DNA of 34,338 nt from Bacteroidaceae bacterium (lineage in GTDB: Bacteria; Bacteroidota; Bacteroidia; Bacteroidales; Bacteroidaceae), in assembly GCA_017517605.1 (NCBI GenBank), contig JAFWYQ010000107.1, positions 1-34,338 of the forward strand. The letters run 5' to 3'. Positions 24,747 through 33,989 of the stretch are shown here, one piece after another; position 1 is the first letter of the stretch; each line of letters starts with the position of its first letter. Position numbers and translations under genes: made by a program. Below the pieces are notes generated by a model. The model worked only from the letters and a program-made list of their open reading frames with translations, was not told where the DNA came from and ran no database searches.

Positions 24747-27101
24747 ATGAAAATAGCCGGTAAACTATATCTAATACTTTGTTTTCTATTGGCTGCAATG
24801 TCCCTGCAAGCCCAGATACGCGAAACAAAGAAAACAGTCTTGGTGGTAAGTTCTTACTCCTCTGACTCGGAGCGTACAGCCCGTTTTATGGCACGATTCG
24901 AGCAATTGATGAACGAAAAGAAGTACAACTATACCAGTACAATCGCCTATATGGGCTTTTTAGGATTTGAGAGTAGTCACGAATGGGTTTCCGACATGGC
25001 AAACATGCTCAAGCGCTACACCGAAGACGAACTGGCAGCTGTGGTGTTACTCGGACATGAAGCATGGATTTCTTATCTGGAGCAAGAGACTATCCCCGAT
25101 GTACCTTTTTATGGATGCTACATGGATGAATTCGGTGTACCTATCCCTGGCAATATGCCCGATTTCCTTTATTGGTATCCCGAAAAGAAGGATTTGTGCG
25201 CCATGGCCCGTGAACGCGGACACACTGGCGGCATGATAAACCGCTATGATGTGGAAGCAAACATCGAATTGATAAAGAAAATCTACCCAAATACGATACG
25301 TATTGCCTTTGTAACCGACAACAGTTACGAAGGTGCCGCTTTGGGAACATTGATGCGTGAAGTAGTTGTAGAGAAGTATCCCGAACTGAATCTGGCGTCA
25401 CTCAGAGGATTGAGTTTCTCCATGTCACAAATGAAAGTACGTATGCGCGCTTTACCCGAAAACACCGTAGTGTTGCTTGGCACATGGCGTGTAGATAAAA
25501 GCGGACGCTATTATCAGGAAAGTTCTATCAAAGAGATTTTCCCTGAAGGATTCAATTTGCCGGTATTCACCATGACGGGTGTGGGACTTGGCGAATGGGC
25601 CGTAGGTGGATACATTCCACAAAAAGAGTGGAACATCGACCATATCGTGGAAGACATCCATCGGTACAATATGGGCGAGGATGTAGAAAGCACCTTCAAG
25701 TTTACCAAGAGTAAATACATCTTCAGCAAAGAAAAAATGGAGGAATATGGTTTGCAAAAAGAGCAATTGCCCGATGGAACCATGTTCGTATCGGAAGTAG
25801 ATGAAGAGGTGCTCCGCTACCAAAGATATTTGGGTATAACGATTGTATTGGTATTGGTTTTCCTGCTGATGACAACCTTCATTTTCTTCCTTTTGCAGAG
25901 GAATAAACGAGTGAACCGTGTATTGAAGGTGCGTAACGACGAATTGGCCGTTGCCAAGGAACAAGCGGAACAAAGCAACAAACTGAAGAGCGCCTTCCTT
26001 GCCAACATGAGTCACGAGATACGCACCCCATTGAATGCAATCGTAGGATTCAGCGAATTGTTGAAAGAGACGGATGTTTCAGAAGAGAGAGAAGAATATT
26101 GGAATATCATACACACGAACAACGACCTGCTGCTACGACTGATAGGCGACATTCTGGACCTCTCGAAGATGGAAGCCGGTATGATGGACTTGCGTCCCGA
26201 GCGTTTTGATGTAGCCCTTTTGTTTGCCGAAATCCATACCGCTATGGAGCAACGAGTAAACAATGGACCAAGCGGAGGAAAGGTGAAGCTGTTGGTGGAC
26301 AATCCGTACAATACTTGTATGGTGACGCTGGATAGAAACCGCATAAGTCAAGTAGTCACAAACTTTGTAACGAATGCCATCAAGTTTACCATGCAAGGCC
26401 ACATACGTATGGGATACCGTGTGGAAGGCAATGGATTCAGAATCTATGTAGAAGACACGGGCATCGGAATCGCAAAGGAAAAGCAGGAAAAGGTATTCGA
26501 ACGATTCTATAAACTGAATGATTTTGCACAGGGTACAGGATTGGGCATGAGTATCTGTAGAGCCATTATGGATGCCATGAACGGCCAGATTGGCGTAGAA
26601 TCAGAAGAGGGCAAAGGTTCCACATTTTGGGCATGGTTTCCATGTACGGATATTGAACTCAGTAAAAAGGATATACCTCAGGAGACAGCCAATGAAGAGG
26701 ATGATTTCAAGGATGTATCCGACAGTAATCTGCGCATATTGGTAGCAGAAGACAACGACAACCATTATCTGCTACTGGAACGTATTTTGAACAAGTATAC
26801 CTCACGGGTAGTTCATGCCTACAACGGAGAAGAAACTGTAAATTTAGCCAAGAAAGAGGAATTTGATGTCATCATCATGGACGTGGGTATGCCCGTAATG
26901 GACGGATTGGAAGCTACCCGTCTGATCCGAGAGCACAACAAGCAAGTATTCATCATCGGATGCAGTGCCGAGGCTTTCGAAGATGTCCGTCTACGGGTAT
27001 TGGAGGCAGGATGCGACACGTTCTTGTCAAAGCCTATTGCAAGAGAAAAGCTCCTGGTATCGTTACGCGAGATGCTACAGGCCAAAGAAAAGAAGAACTG
27101 A
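24747..27101 (+). CDS. Hybrid sensor histidine kinase with periplasmic binding-protein-like sensor
   Basis: 784 residues. A signal peptide (1-23) and a periplasmic region of about 330 residues resemble the ABC-type substrate-binding sensor fold (VLVVSSYSSDSERT at its start). One transmembrane segment lies near 362-386, then a short coiled linker, HisKA with H423 in SHEIRTPLN, HATPase with N box (NFVTNAIKFT), G1 VEDTGIGI and G2 GTGLGMSI. A receiver domain follows with D712 in IMDVGMPVMDG and K762 in LSKPI. There is no DNA-binding output, so a separate regulator must be phosphorylated. The stop overlaps xseA by 1 nt (TGATG). The ligand is unknown. Confidence 0.93.
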   Translation: MKIAGKLYLILCFLLAAMSLQAQIRETKKTVLVVSSYSSDSERTARFMARFEQLMNEKKYNYTSTIAYMGFLGFESSHEWVSDMANMLKRYTEDELAAVVLLGHEAWISYLEQETIPDVPFYGCYMDEFGVPIPGNMPDFLYWYPEKKDLCAMARERGHTGGMINRYDVEANIELIKKIYPNTIRIAFVTDNSYEGAALGTLMREVVVEKYPELNLASLRGLSFSMSQMKVRMRALPENTVVLLGTWRVDKSGRYYQESSIKEIFPEGFNLPVFTMTGVGLGEWAVGGYIPQKEWNIDHIVEDIHRYNMGEDVESTFKFTKSKYIFSKEKMEEYGLQKEQLPDGTMFVSEVDEEVLRYQRYLGITIVLVLVFLLMTTFIFFLLQRNKRVNRVLKVRNDELAVAKEQAEQSNKLKSAFLANMSHEIRTPLNAIVGFSELLKETDVSEEREEYWNIIHTNNDLLLRLIGDILDLSKMEAGMMDLRPERFDVALLFAEIHTAMEQRVNNGPSGGKVKLLVDNPYNTCMVTLDRNRISQVVTNFVTNAIKFTMQGHIRMGYRVEGNGFRIYVEDTGIGIAKEKQEKVFERFYKLNDFAQGTGLGMSICRAIMDAMNGQIGVESEEGKGSTFWAWFPCTDIELSKKDIPQETANEEDDFKDVSDSNLRILVAEDNDNHYLLLERILNKYTSRVVHAYNGEETVNLAKKEEFDVIIMDVGMPVMDGLEATRLIREHNKQVFIIGCSAEAFEDVRLRVLEAGCDTFLSKPIAREKLLVSLREMLQAKEKKN

Positions 27102-28342
27102 TGCCTGCCATTACACTGTACGAACTGAACAACCAGGTGCGCCAAATGCTTGGTCGCGCTTTGCCTGACGAATATTGGATACAGGCAGAATTGAGCGATG
27201 TGCGTATAAATTCCGCCGGGCATTGTTATGTTGAGTTTGTACAAAAAGAATCCAACACAGGCCACTTCGTTGCCAAAGCACGCGGTACGGTATGGAGCAA
27301 TGTATTCCGTTTGCTCCGTCCCTATTTTGAACGTGAAACAGGACAACCCTTTGCAGCTGGCATCAAGGTGTTGGTGCAGGTAAGAGTTGAGTTTCACGAA
27401 TTGTATGGCTATTCACTGACAGTATTGGACATCGACCCTTCCTACACAATGGGCGATATGGTGCGGCATCGCCGTGAAATTCTCCGTCAATTGGAGGAAG
27501 AAGGTGTACTTACCCTAAACAAAGAGTTGCCATTTCCTACCTTACCCCAACGCGTCGCCGTAATTTCAGCCTCTACGGCTGCAGGATATGGCGACTTCTG
27601 CAACCAACTTGCATCCAATCCCTACGGTTTACAATTTCATTATACACTGTTTCCTGCCATCATGCAGGGAAACAAAGTGGAAGAATCTATTTTGAATGCC
27701 CTTGACCGCATCCTTGCTTCCCAGGAAAAATGGGATGTAGTCGTAATTATCCGTGGCGGAGGCGCAGTCAGCGACCTTTCAGGCTTCGACACCTACCTGT
27801 TGGCTTCCGCTTGTGCCCAATTTCCTTTACCCATCATTACCGGAATCGGACACGAACGTGACGATACGGTGCTCGACATGGTGGCGCATACCCGTGTAAA
27901 GACTCCCACTGCAGCAGCCGGATTCCTGATTGACCGTGCACACGAGGCTGCTATGCGGTTGGAAACTTTAGCCGAAACTATGCGTACCTTAATAATAGAC
28001 AAATTAGAAAGACAAAGGCGTAAATTGGCCGACATGATTCTAAGAATACCACACACTGCAACATCCCGGATGATGAACGAAAGGGACAAGCAAACCCGTT
28101 TGTGGGGACGAGCAACGGCAGCCACAGCGCTGATATTGCAAGCCAAGCGCCACCGTTTCGAACTGATAAGCCAACGGATTGACGCTTGCGATATTGAACG
28201 AATCTTGGCTCGTGGATTCAGCATAACGACAGTGAACGGACAAGCTGTTACTGATGTCGCAACACTGCAAACAGGAGACGTAGTGCACACACGCTTGGCT
28301 AAAGGAACCATAGTTTCTGAAATTAAAAAGATAAAAAAATAA
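27101..28342 (+). CDS. xseA: Exodeoxyribonuclease VII large subunit
   Basis: 413 residues. An N-terminal OB-fold (ITLYELNNQVRQML; YWIQAELSDVRINSAGHCY in part) precedes the catalytic exonuclease VII domain with RVAVISASTAAGYGDFCNQL, VVIIRGGGAVSDLSGFD and ITGIGHERDDTVLDMVAHTRVKTPTAAA in pieces, then a coiled-coil and a C-terminal ARGFSITT motif. With XseB it degrades single-stranded DNA from either end in mismatch repair and damage processing. The start at 27101 overlaps the kinase stop; an in-frame extension upstream lies inside the kinase gene and is not used. xseB starts 4 nt after the stop. Confidence 0.96.
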   Translation: MPAITLYELNNQVRQMLGRALPDEYWIQAELSDVRINSAGHCYVEFVQKESNTGHFVAKARGTVWSNVFRLLRPYFERETGQPFAAGIKVLVQVRVEFHELYGYSLTVLDIDPSYTMGDMVRHRREILRQLEEEGVLTLNKELPFPTLPQRVAVISASTAAGYGDFCNQLASNPYGLQFHYTLFPAIMQGNKVEESILNALDRILASQEKWDVVVIIRGGGAVSDLSGFDTYLLASACAQFPLPIITGIGHERDDTVLDMVAHTRVKTPTAAAGFLIDRAHEAAMRLETLAETMRTLIIDKLERQRRKLADMILRIPHTATSRMMNERDKQTRLWGRATAATALILQAKRHRFELISQRIDACDIERILARGFSITTVNGQAVTDVATLQTGDVVHTRLAKGTIVSEIKKIKK

Positions 28343-28346
28343 AGTG

Positions 28347-28550
28347 ATGAAGAACGAGAAATTGACATACGAACAGGCAATGGCCAAGTTAGAGGCATTG
28401 GTGTCCGACATGGAAAACAACGAACTGGGCATCGACCGCCTGTGCGACACTCTGGAAGAGGTAAAATCCCTATTAGCCCAATGTCGCGACAAACTTTACA
28501 AGACGGAAGAACAGGTAAAAAAGATTCTGGAAGGACAGAATAATGAATAA
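28347..28550 (+). CDS. xseB: Exodeoxyribonuclease VII small subunit
   Basis: 67 residues with the XseB pattern: YEQAMAKLEALVSDMENNELGIDRLCDTLEEV (two helices) and a short C-terminal helix of KTEEQVKKILEG. The ATG at 28347 is taken; a GTG one codon earlier is possible. It belongs to the xseA-xseB unit. Confidence 0.93.
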   Translation: MKNEKLTYEQAMAKLEALVSDMENNELGIDRLCDTLEEVKSLLAQCRDKLYKTEEQVKKILEGQNNE

Positions 28551-28593
28551 CTACAAATAGCAAAGCCCAAACTTCCAAAGTACAGACTTACAG

Positions 28594-28671
28594 TATGGAA
28601 GTCCATGCACAGACTATGGAAGTCAACGCACGGATTATGGAAGTCAACGCACAGGCTATGGAAGTGCAGAA
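28594..28671. repeat. 21-bp tandem array D
   Basis: Three full 21-bp units (28594-28614, 28615-28635, 28636-28656) and a partial fourth start with TATGGAAGT. The first contains the palindrome ATGGAAGTCCAT; later copies are degenerate. It lies between xseB and the cyclophilin gene. Confidence 0.85.
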
Positions 28672-28749
28672 GATGAATATTTATTGGTATTCAGCAAACA
28701 TCCCTAATAATTTGAATTTTATAAAGAACAATTACTGAAACATAAAAAC

Positions 28750-29508
28750 ATGGAACATAAGAAACAAACATGCTGTCTGATTGAGACATCAAAAGGAAAT
28801 ATTACAGTGAAGCTGTACGACGAGACACCGCAACATCGGGATAATTTCATTAAATTGGCCAACGAAGGATTCTACAATGGTACACTGTTCCATCGCGTCA
28901 TCAAGAATTTTATGATTCAAGGCGGAGACCCGGAATCCAAAGGCGCACCCGCAGGAAAGATGTTGGGAACAGGTGATACGGGATACACCCTACCTGCAGA
29001 GTTCGTGTACCCACAATACTTCCACAAGAAAGGGGTTCTGTCTGCCGCCCGTCAAGGCGATGAAGTAAATCCCGAACGCCGCTCGTCAGGATGCCAATTC
29101 TATATTGTTACAGGACAAGTATATACTCCTCAACAAGTGGCAGGCATGGAGAACCAACTCAACCAAATGAAGTTGAAGACAGCCTTTGACACCTTGGCCC
29201 GCCAACACATGAAGGAAATCTATAAAATGCGCAAAGCAAATGATATGGCAGGTTTACAGCAATTACAGGAACAATTGATTGCAGAAGCACAAGACCAGGT
29301 TGCCAATGATACCCCATTCAAGTTTACTCCCGAACAGATAGAAGCATACACTACCATAGGAGGCACTCCTCATCTGGACAATCAATATACCGTATTTGGC
29401 GAAGTTACGGAAGGTATGGAAGTGGTTGATGTCATCCAACAAGTAAAGACCAATCGTGCCGACCGTCCCGACGAGGATGTGGTTATCCGTAAAGTGACGG
29501 TATTGTAA
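28750..29508 (+). CDS. Peptidyl-prolyl cis-trans isomerase, cyclophilin type
   Basis: 252 residues with no signal peptide, so cytoplasmic. Active-site signatures are FHRVIKNFMIQGGDP (catalytic R in FHR), SGCQFYIVTG and FGEVTEGMEVVDVI. An insert of about 80 residues, mostly charged and helical (YTPQQVAGMENQLNQMKL through AEAQDQVANDTPFKF), separates the central strand from the last part of the barrel; it explains the length compared with about 165 residues in E. coli PpiB. It overlaps the M16 peptidase start by 1 nt (TAATG), which suggests coupling. Confidence 0.93.
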   Translation: MEHKKQTCCLIETSKGNITVKLYDETPQHRDNFIKLANEGFYNGTLFHRVIKNFMIQGGDPESKGAPAGKMLGTGDTGYTLPAEFVYPQYFHKKGVLSAARQGDEVNPERRSSGCQFYIVTGQVYTPQQVAGMENQLNQMKLKTAFDTLARQHMKEIYKMRKANDMAGLQQLQEQLIAEAQDQVANDTPFKFTPEQIEAYTTIGGTPHLDNQYTVFGEVTEGMEVVDVIQQVKTNRADRPDEDVVIRKVTVL

Positions 29509-30749
29509 TGATTCACGTAAACAGACATACACTCCCCAACGGGCTACGCATCGTACACAACGAGGACCGCAGCACTCAAATGGTAGCCATCAATGTGGTT
29601 TACGACGTAGGTGCACGCGATGAAGCTCCTACACGCACAGGGTTTGCACACTTGTTTGAGCACTTGATGTTTGGCGGTTCGGTCAATATCCCTGATTATG
29701 ATGCACCAGTGCAGGATGCTGGAGGAGAAAACAATGCTTGGACAACAAACGACTTGACCAATTATTACCTGACACTTCCCAAACAAAACGCGGAAGTGGG
29801 GTTTTGGCTCGAATCGGACCGGATGTTAGGATTAGCCTTCTCCCAACAGAGTTTGGACATACAACGGGGGGTAGTGATGGAAGAATTCAAGCAACGGCAT
29901 ATAAACCAACCATACGGCGATGCTTCTCATCTTGTACGCAGCATGGCCTATACGGTACATCCTTACCGTTGGCCAACAATAGGATTGGAGCTTAGCCACA
30001 TCGCCGAAGCCACATTGGAAGAGGTCAAGGAGTTCTACTACCGTTTCTACGCTCCGAACAATGCCGTTTTGGCCGTTACAGGAAATATTCCGTTTGACGA
30101 AGTGGTACGCTTGGCCGAAAAGTGGTTTGCACCCATCCCTGCACGTCAAGTTCAGAAGCCTATCCTTCCCCAAGAACCCGAACAAACAGTTATCCGACGG
30201 ATGGAAGTGGAGCGCAACGTTCCCGTAGATGCCCTGTATATGGTTTTTCATACATGCAACCGTCTCCATCCCGACTACTATGCAACTGATATGTTAAGCG
30301 ACCTGCTGGCCAACGGCGGTTCCAGCCGCTTGATTGCCCGATTGGTGAAAGAACGACAGGTATTCAGCCAAATTGATGCTTATATCACAGGAAGCACGGA
30401 TGCCGGCCTGTTGCAAATAACAGGAAAACCCGTACAAGGAGTGACGTTGCAACAGGCCGAAGAGGCTGTGTGGAAAGAATTGGAGGCCTTCCGTTGTACC
30501 CTATTAGATACACAAGAATTGGAAAAAGTGAAGAACCGCTACGAGGCAGAATACACGTTCAAGAGTACCAATTTCTTGAACAATGCAGTGAACATGGCCT
30601 ACTTCGAACTTCTCAGCCAAGCCGAGGATGTGAACGAGGAAACGACACGCTACCGCGCTGTCACACCAAATGATATATGCCGTGTGGCAACCCTACTATT
30701 CCGACCAGAGAATTGCTCAATATTGTATTACAAGAGTTCCTTCAAATAG
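29508..30749 (+). CDS. M16-family zinc metallopeptidase
   Basis: 413 residues, a single M16 unit of two half-domains. The inverted zinc motif HLFEH spans H48-H52, with the third ligand about 74 residues later in VVMEEFKQR. GGSSRLIARLVKERQVFSQIDAY is the conserved second half-domain segment, in parts. No signal peptide is evident, so cytoplasmic or non-classically located. M16 enzymes of this size act as homo- or heterodimers that degrade short peptides, usually with an inactive partner; none is in the window. It is coupled to the cyclophilin gene. Confidence 0.92.
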   Translation: MIHVNRHTLPNGLRIVHNEDRSTQMVAINVVYDVGARDEAPTRTGFAHLFEHLMFGGSVNIPDYDAPVQDAGGENNAWTTNDLTNYYLTLPKQNAEVGFWLESDRMLGLAFSQQSLDIQRGVVMEEFKQRHINQPYGDASHLVRSMAYTVHPYRWPTIGLELSHIAEATLEEVKEFYYRFYAPNNAVLAVTGNIPFDEVVRLAEKWFAPIPARQVQKPILPQEPEQTVIRRMEVERNVPVDALYMVFHTCNRLHPDYYATDMLSDLLANGGSSRLIARLVKERQVFSQIDAYITGSTDAGLLQITGKPVQGVTLQQAEEAVWKELEAFRCTLLDTQELEKVKNRYEAEYTFKSTNFLNNAVNMAYFELLSQAEDVNEETTRYRAVTPNDICRVATLLFRPENCSILYYKSSFK

Positions 30750-30767
30750 GGATATATCAAAACCTAT

Positions 30768-30939
30768 TTATTGATTCAACTTTCGCAAGTAGAATTATGG
30801 AGATAAAGGGAGATAGAAGGAGATAAAGGCCGAATGTTTTACTATACTTTTGGCCTTTATCTCCCCAGGAGCGAAGCGATATCTCCCTTTAACTCCTTTA
30901 TCTACACGAAAGTTGAGCTTGCGAAACTTAAATTATTGA
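30768..30939. mobile_element. MITE-like inverted-repeat element with 7-bp flanking repeat
   Basis: The core is 30775-30932 (158 bp). It is flanked by TTATTGA on both sides (30768-30774 and 30933-30939). The ends are 15-bp inverted repeats with two mismatches (TTYAAXTTTCGCAAG). Inside, GGAGATAAAGGCC (30819-30831) pairs perfectly with GGCCTTTATCTCC (30852-30864). It sits between two convergent genes and the right repeat lies 5 bp from the stop of the minus-strand gene. It has no coding capacity. Confidence 0.7.
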
Positions 30940-30944
30940 CAAAC

Positions 30945-33902
30945 CTAATCCATGGGTTTGAGCACTACACCAAGGTTGCGTTTTCCATCCATTTTAACAA
31001 TCAAAGGTTTCTCAAATCGGACGTGACGGAGGAAGCGTGTCTCCTCTACGGCAGGCAGGGCATCGAGGAAGGCTTGGTCGTACACTCCGTCGTTACAATA
31101 AGCATTGATAGTGAAGTATCCTACACCGAACGAGGTCAAGTTCTGGAAGAAGTGTGTTCCTTGACTGGGGTCGACACGATAATTCGTCAAACCTGCCTCT
31201 ACAATGACACGGGCAGCAGATATATGGGGCCACTTGACGGGGATACCCAACCAAGTGTCGCTGCTACCCCAACGACCGGGGCCTACAAGGATATAGTTCT
31301 TTCCTTCGTCCAAAAAGCGACGGTTCAATTGTTCAATGTCGTAAGCGATCAATTGATTGTTACTTGCCGAATAGTTCTCAGTCTTGACATAAATGACATC
31401 CTGAATATCACTGATCACACCGTGTCCCAAAGAGTTGTACGAACGCAGTATTGTCTCTTCATCCTTCACTAATGTCAGGTCTTCGTCCAACATCTCCTTG
31501 CTATCTACGATGGGACGTATCTGCAGGAGGTAGAAAGTTCCCGTCTTGTCAGGATTCAATTTGACGGCAAACTCTATCTCTACGGGACGGCGCATCTCAC
31601 TTTGTCCGTAAGTCTGCACCAATTGCAATATCTTGGCTAAGGGGAAAGCCTCGTGCTGCAACATGTTGGCAAAGGTAATCAGCTTGCGTCCACCGGGCCA
31701 TATACCGTCGCGGATAACCATGTCGTAGGGGTCGTAGGTGGAGGCAATCAGGTCGAGAGCACCATCAGCCTCTGCCTCACGGACATGCAACTTCAAGAGG
31801 TTGAAACCATCGTCGATGGAGAAGTTACTGCCTGCATTAGTCATGTCGAGGGCATAGAACTGTGTCTGTGTCTCGCGCAGGGCTATTTCCATTTCGCTGG
31901 TCTGCAACACTTGGTGGGGATGATAGGGACAGACGCGCAGTGTCAGGCCACCATCCACGATGTACTTACCCAATCCGAGGGCAAGACTGACAACTCCCTC
32001 TTCGGCCTTTTCGTCGCCAATGGGATAGTAGTTGAGCGAACGTGCCACACCACTGATGTTGGGATAGAAGCGGTTTCCGTAGCGTGTACCTACCACCTCT
32101 TGCAGGATGACGGCCATCTTCTCCTGGTCGATAACGTTGCTGGTGGCCTGCATATAGGCCTTGCTGTCGCGGTAATAGACGGAGGCATAGACTCCCTTGA
32201 TGGCATCGCTGAGCATACGCAGCATCTCGTACTTGTCGTCCAAGTAGGGTATCATATAGGTGGAGTAGATACCGGCAAAGGGTTGGTAATGCGAATCTTC
32301 CAACAGGCTGGACGAACGGATGGCAATGGGCGACTTCACGACCTCGAAGAAGGCGAAGAAGTCCTCCACCAGACGGTCGGGCAGTTTGGCACGGAGGAAG
32401 TGGCGGAGTATCTCCTCGTCGCTGGCATCGCTGAGTGCTATCTGGTAGAGGTTGTTCATGTCCATGAACTCGTCGAAGATATCGGTACAGAGGACAACGG
32501 TTTTGGGAATGGCTACACGGGCATTCTCCAACTCTTCGAACTCCTGATGGCGCATCACCATATTGTCGATGAAAGCAAGGCCACGTCCTTTTCCTCCGAG
32601 CGAACCTTCACCGATACGGGCGAAGTTGGAGTAGCGGTCGAACCGGTCGCGTTGGAACACGGCTACCACACCCTGGTTCTTCATCTTGCGGTACTTCACG
32701 ATGGCCTCGAAGATGATTTGGCGGTGGGCATCCACGTCGTCGAGCGACTTCCAGGTAATCTCCTTGAGGAACTCGGCCACGGGGAACATGGCACGCGAGT
32801 AGAGCCAGCGGCTCACGTGGTTGCGGCTGATGTGATAGAGGAGCAGTTCGTGGGGGATGGTGAAGATGTTCTCCTGCAACTCCTTGAGGTTGTGGATGCG
32901 CAGTACCTCTTCACCTGTATGAGGTTCGCGGAAAACGAAGTCGCCGAATCCGAAGTTATCGGAGACGGTCTCGCGCAAGTCCACGTCCATCTTCTTGGAG
33001 TTCTTGTCGACGAAGCTCACGCCCAGACGGAGGGCTGCCAGTTTGTTCTCGCTCTCGGCCGACTGCAGGATAAGGGGGAGGTATTCGTCGCGCCGGTGTA
33101 TCTCTTCGATGAGGCGGATGCCTGCCTGCGGGTCGGTCTTGCCCTCGCGGGGGAAGCGGGCATCGGTGATGACTCCGAGCATGTTGGACGAGTACTTGTT
33201 ATACAATTCCATAGCCTCCTCGTAGCTGCGGGCAAGGACTATTTTCGGACGGCCGCGCATACGCAGGGTGCGCTGGTGGGCATTGAGGGCCTCGGTGGCG
33301 AACACCTGGCTCTGGCGGAGGACGAACTTGTAGAGGTTGGGGAGCACGGAGGAGTAGAAGCGGATGGAGTCCTCCACGAGGAGTATCATCTGCACGCCCA
33401 CTTCGTTCACGTCGTGCTCAAGATTCATCTTGTCCTCGATGAGCTTGATGATGGAGAGCAGCAGGTCGGTGTTTCCCAACCAGCAGAAGACGTACTCGAA
33501 GATGCTCAGGTCCTCGTTCTGCATACGTCGGGTGATACCGTGCGAGAAGGGGGTAAGCACCACGATGGGTGTGTCGGCATACTTCTGCTTGATGCTGCGG
33601 GCAATGTCGAAGGCATCGTTGTTGTCGGTACCTGGCATACAGATGACGAGGTCGAACTTGGTGGCCTGCAACCGCTCGTGTGCCTCCTCCATCGTAGATG
33701 CTTGGGTGAAGCGGGGCGGATAGCGCAGGCTCAGGTTCATGTACTCGTTGAATATCTTCTCGTCCACACGCCCGTCGTCCTCCAGCATGAAGGCATCGTA
33801 GGGGTTGGCAATGAGGAGTACGTTGAAGATGCGCCGCGTCATCAGGTTGGCAAACGACGTATCCTTGAAGTACAGCTGGTTGAGTTTATATTTGGAAAGC
33901 AT
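30945..33902 (-). CDS. Receiver-PEP/pyruvate-binding (PPDK-N) protein
   Basis: About 985 residues. Residues 25-150 form a receiver-like domain without the phosphoacceptor (the strand reads FDLVICMPG). Residues 170-305 form a second receiver with a full set: E177-D178, D247 in VITDARFP, S281 and K300. From about 425 a PEP-synthase/PPDK N-terminal ATP-grasp domain follows (GGKGRG 436-441, RSSS 529-532, and YLLQIRPIVD), then a C-terminal region with VGPGRWGSSDTWLGIP. The phosphohistidine and PEP-binding barrel domains are absent, so it cannot be a complete PEP synthase. I chose the ATG at 33902 because an earlier ATG at 33923 falls within the -7 box. No partner gene is adjacent. Confidence 0.85.
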   Translation of the reverse strand: MLSKYKLNQLYFKDTSFANLMTRRIFNVLLIANPYDAFMLEDDGRVDEKIFNEYMNLSLRYPPRFTQASTMEEAHERLQATKFDLVICMPGTDNNDAFDIARSIKQKYADTPIVVLTPFSHGITRRMQNEDLSIFEYVFCWLGNTDLLLSIIKLIEDKMNLEHDVNEVGVQMILLVEDSIRFYSSVLPNLYKFVLRQSQVFATEALNAHQRTLRMRGRPKIVLARSYEEAMELYNKYSSNMLGVITDARFPREGKTDPQAGIRLIEEIHRRDEYLPLILQSAESENKLAALRLGVSFVDKNSKKMDVDLRETVSDNFGFGDFVFREPHTGEEVLRIHNLKELQENIFTIPHELLLYHISRNHVSRWLYSRAMFPVAEFLKEITWKSLDDVDAHRQIIFEAIVKYRKMKNQGVVAVFQRDRFDRYSNFARIGEGSLGGKGRGLAFIDNMVMRHQEFEELENARVAIPKTVVLCTDIFDEFMDMNNLYQIALSDASDEEILRHFLRAKLPDRLVEDFFAFFEVVKSPIAIRSSSLLEDSHYQPFAGIYSTYMIPYLDDKYEMLRMLSDAIKGVYASVYYRDSKAYMQATSNVIDQEKMAVILQEVVGTRYGNRFYPNISGVARSLNYYPIGDEKAEEGVVSLALGLGKYIVDGGLTLRVCPYHPHQVLQTSEMEIALRETQTQFYALDMTNAGSNFSIDDGFNLLKLHVREAEADGALDLIASTYDPYDMVIRDGIWPGGRKLITFANMLQHEAFPLAKILQLVQTYGQSEMRRPVEIEFAVKLNPDKTGTFYLLQIRPIVDSKEMLDEDLTLVKDEETILRSYNSLGHGVISDIQDVIYVKTENYSASNNQLIAYDIEQLNRRFLDEGKNYILVGPGRWGSSDTWLGIPVKWPHISAARVIVEAGLTNYRVDPSQGTHFFQNLTSFGVGYFTINAYCNDGVYDQAFLDALPAVEETRFLRHVRFEKPLIVKMDGKRNLGVVLKPMD

Positions 33903-33920
33903 ATACCTTATTATATTATA

Positions 33921-33949
33921 CAAATATATTTACAAACTATCCGTAACAA
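33921..33949 (-). promoter_or_regulatory. Promoter of the receiver-PPDK-N gene
   Basis: TTG (33947-33949) and TATATTTG (33921-33928) are 18 bp apart on the minus strand. Transcription would begin near 33914, which fixes the start codon at 33902. Confidence 0.7.
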
Positions 33950-33989
33950 AGAGAATCGCCAAGAAACGAATAAAAGAGTCGATTAAGGG

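Noticed and set aside
26960-27100. N-terminal extension of xseA
   Set aside because: The extension is coded within the kinase receiver domain in another frame and has no XseA similarity; family members start at the ATG at 27101.
28594-28671. CRISPR array
   Set aside because: The 21-bp period leaves no room for spacers, the units are imperfect throughout, and no cas gene is nearby. The same holds for the other short-period arrays.
33903-33923. An earlier ATG for the receiver-PPDK-N gene
   Set aside because: It overlaps the TATATTTG -7 box, so it would lie upstream of the predicted transcript start.
31653-33986. A 777-codon plus-strand open frame opposite the receiver-PPDK-N gene
   Set aside because: The valine-, histidine- and glutamate-rich product is typical of an antisense frame to a codon-biased gene. 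All recognisable domains are on the minus strand.
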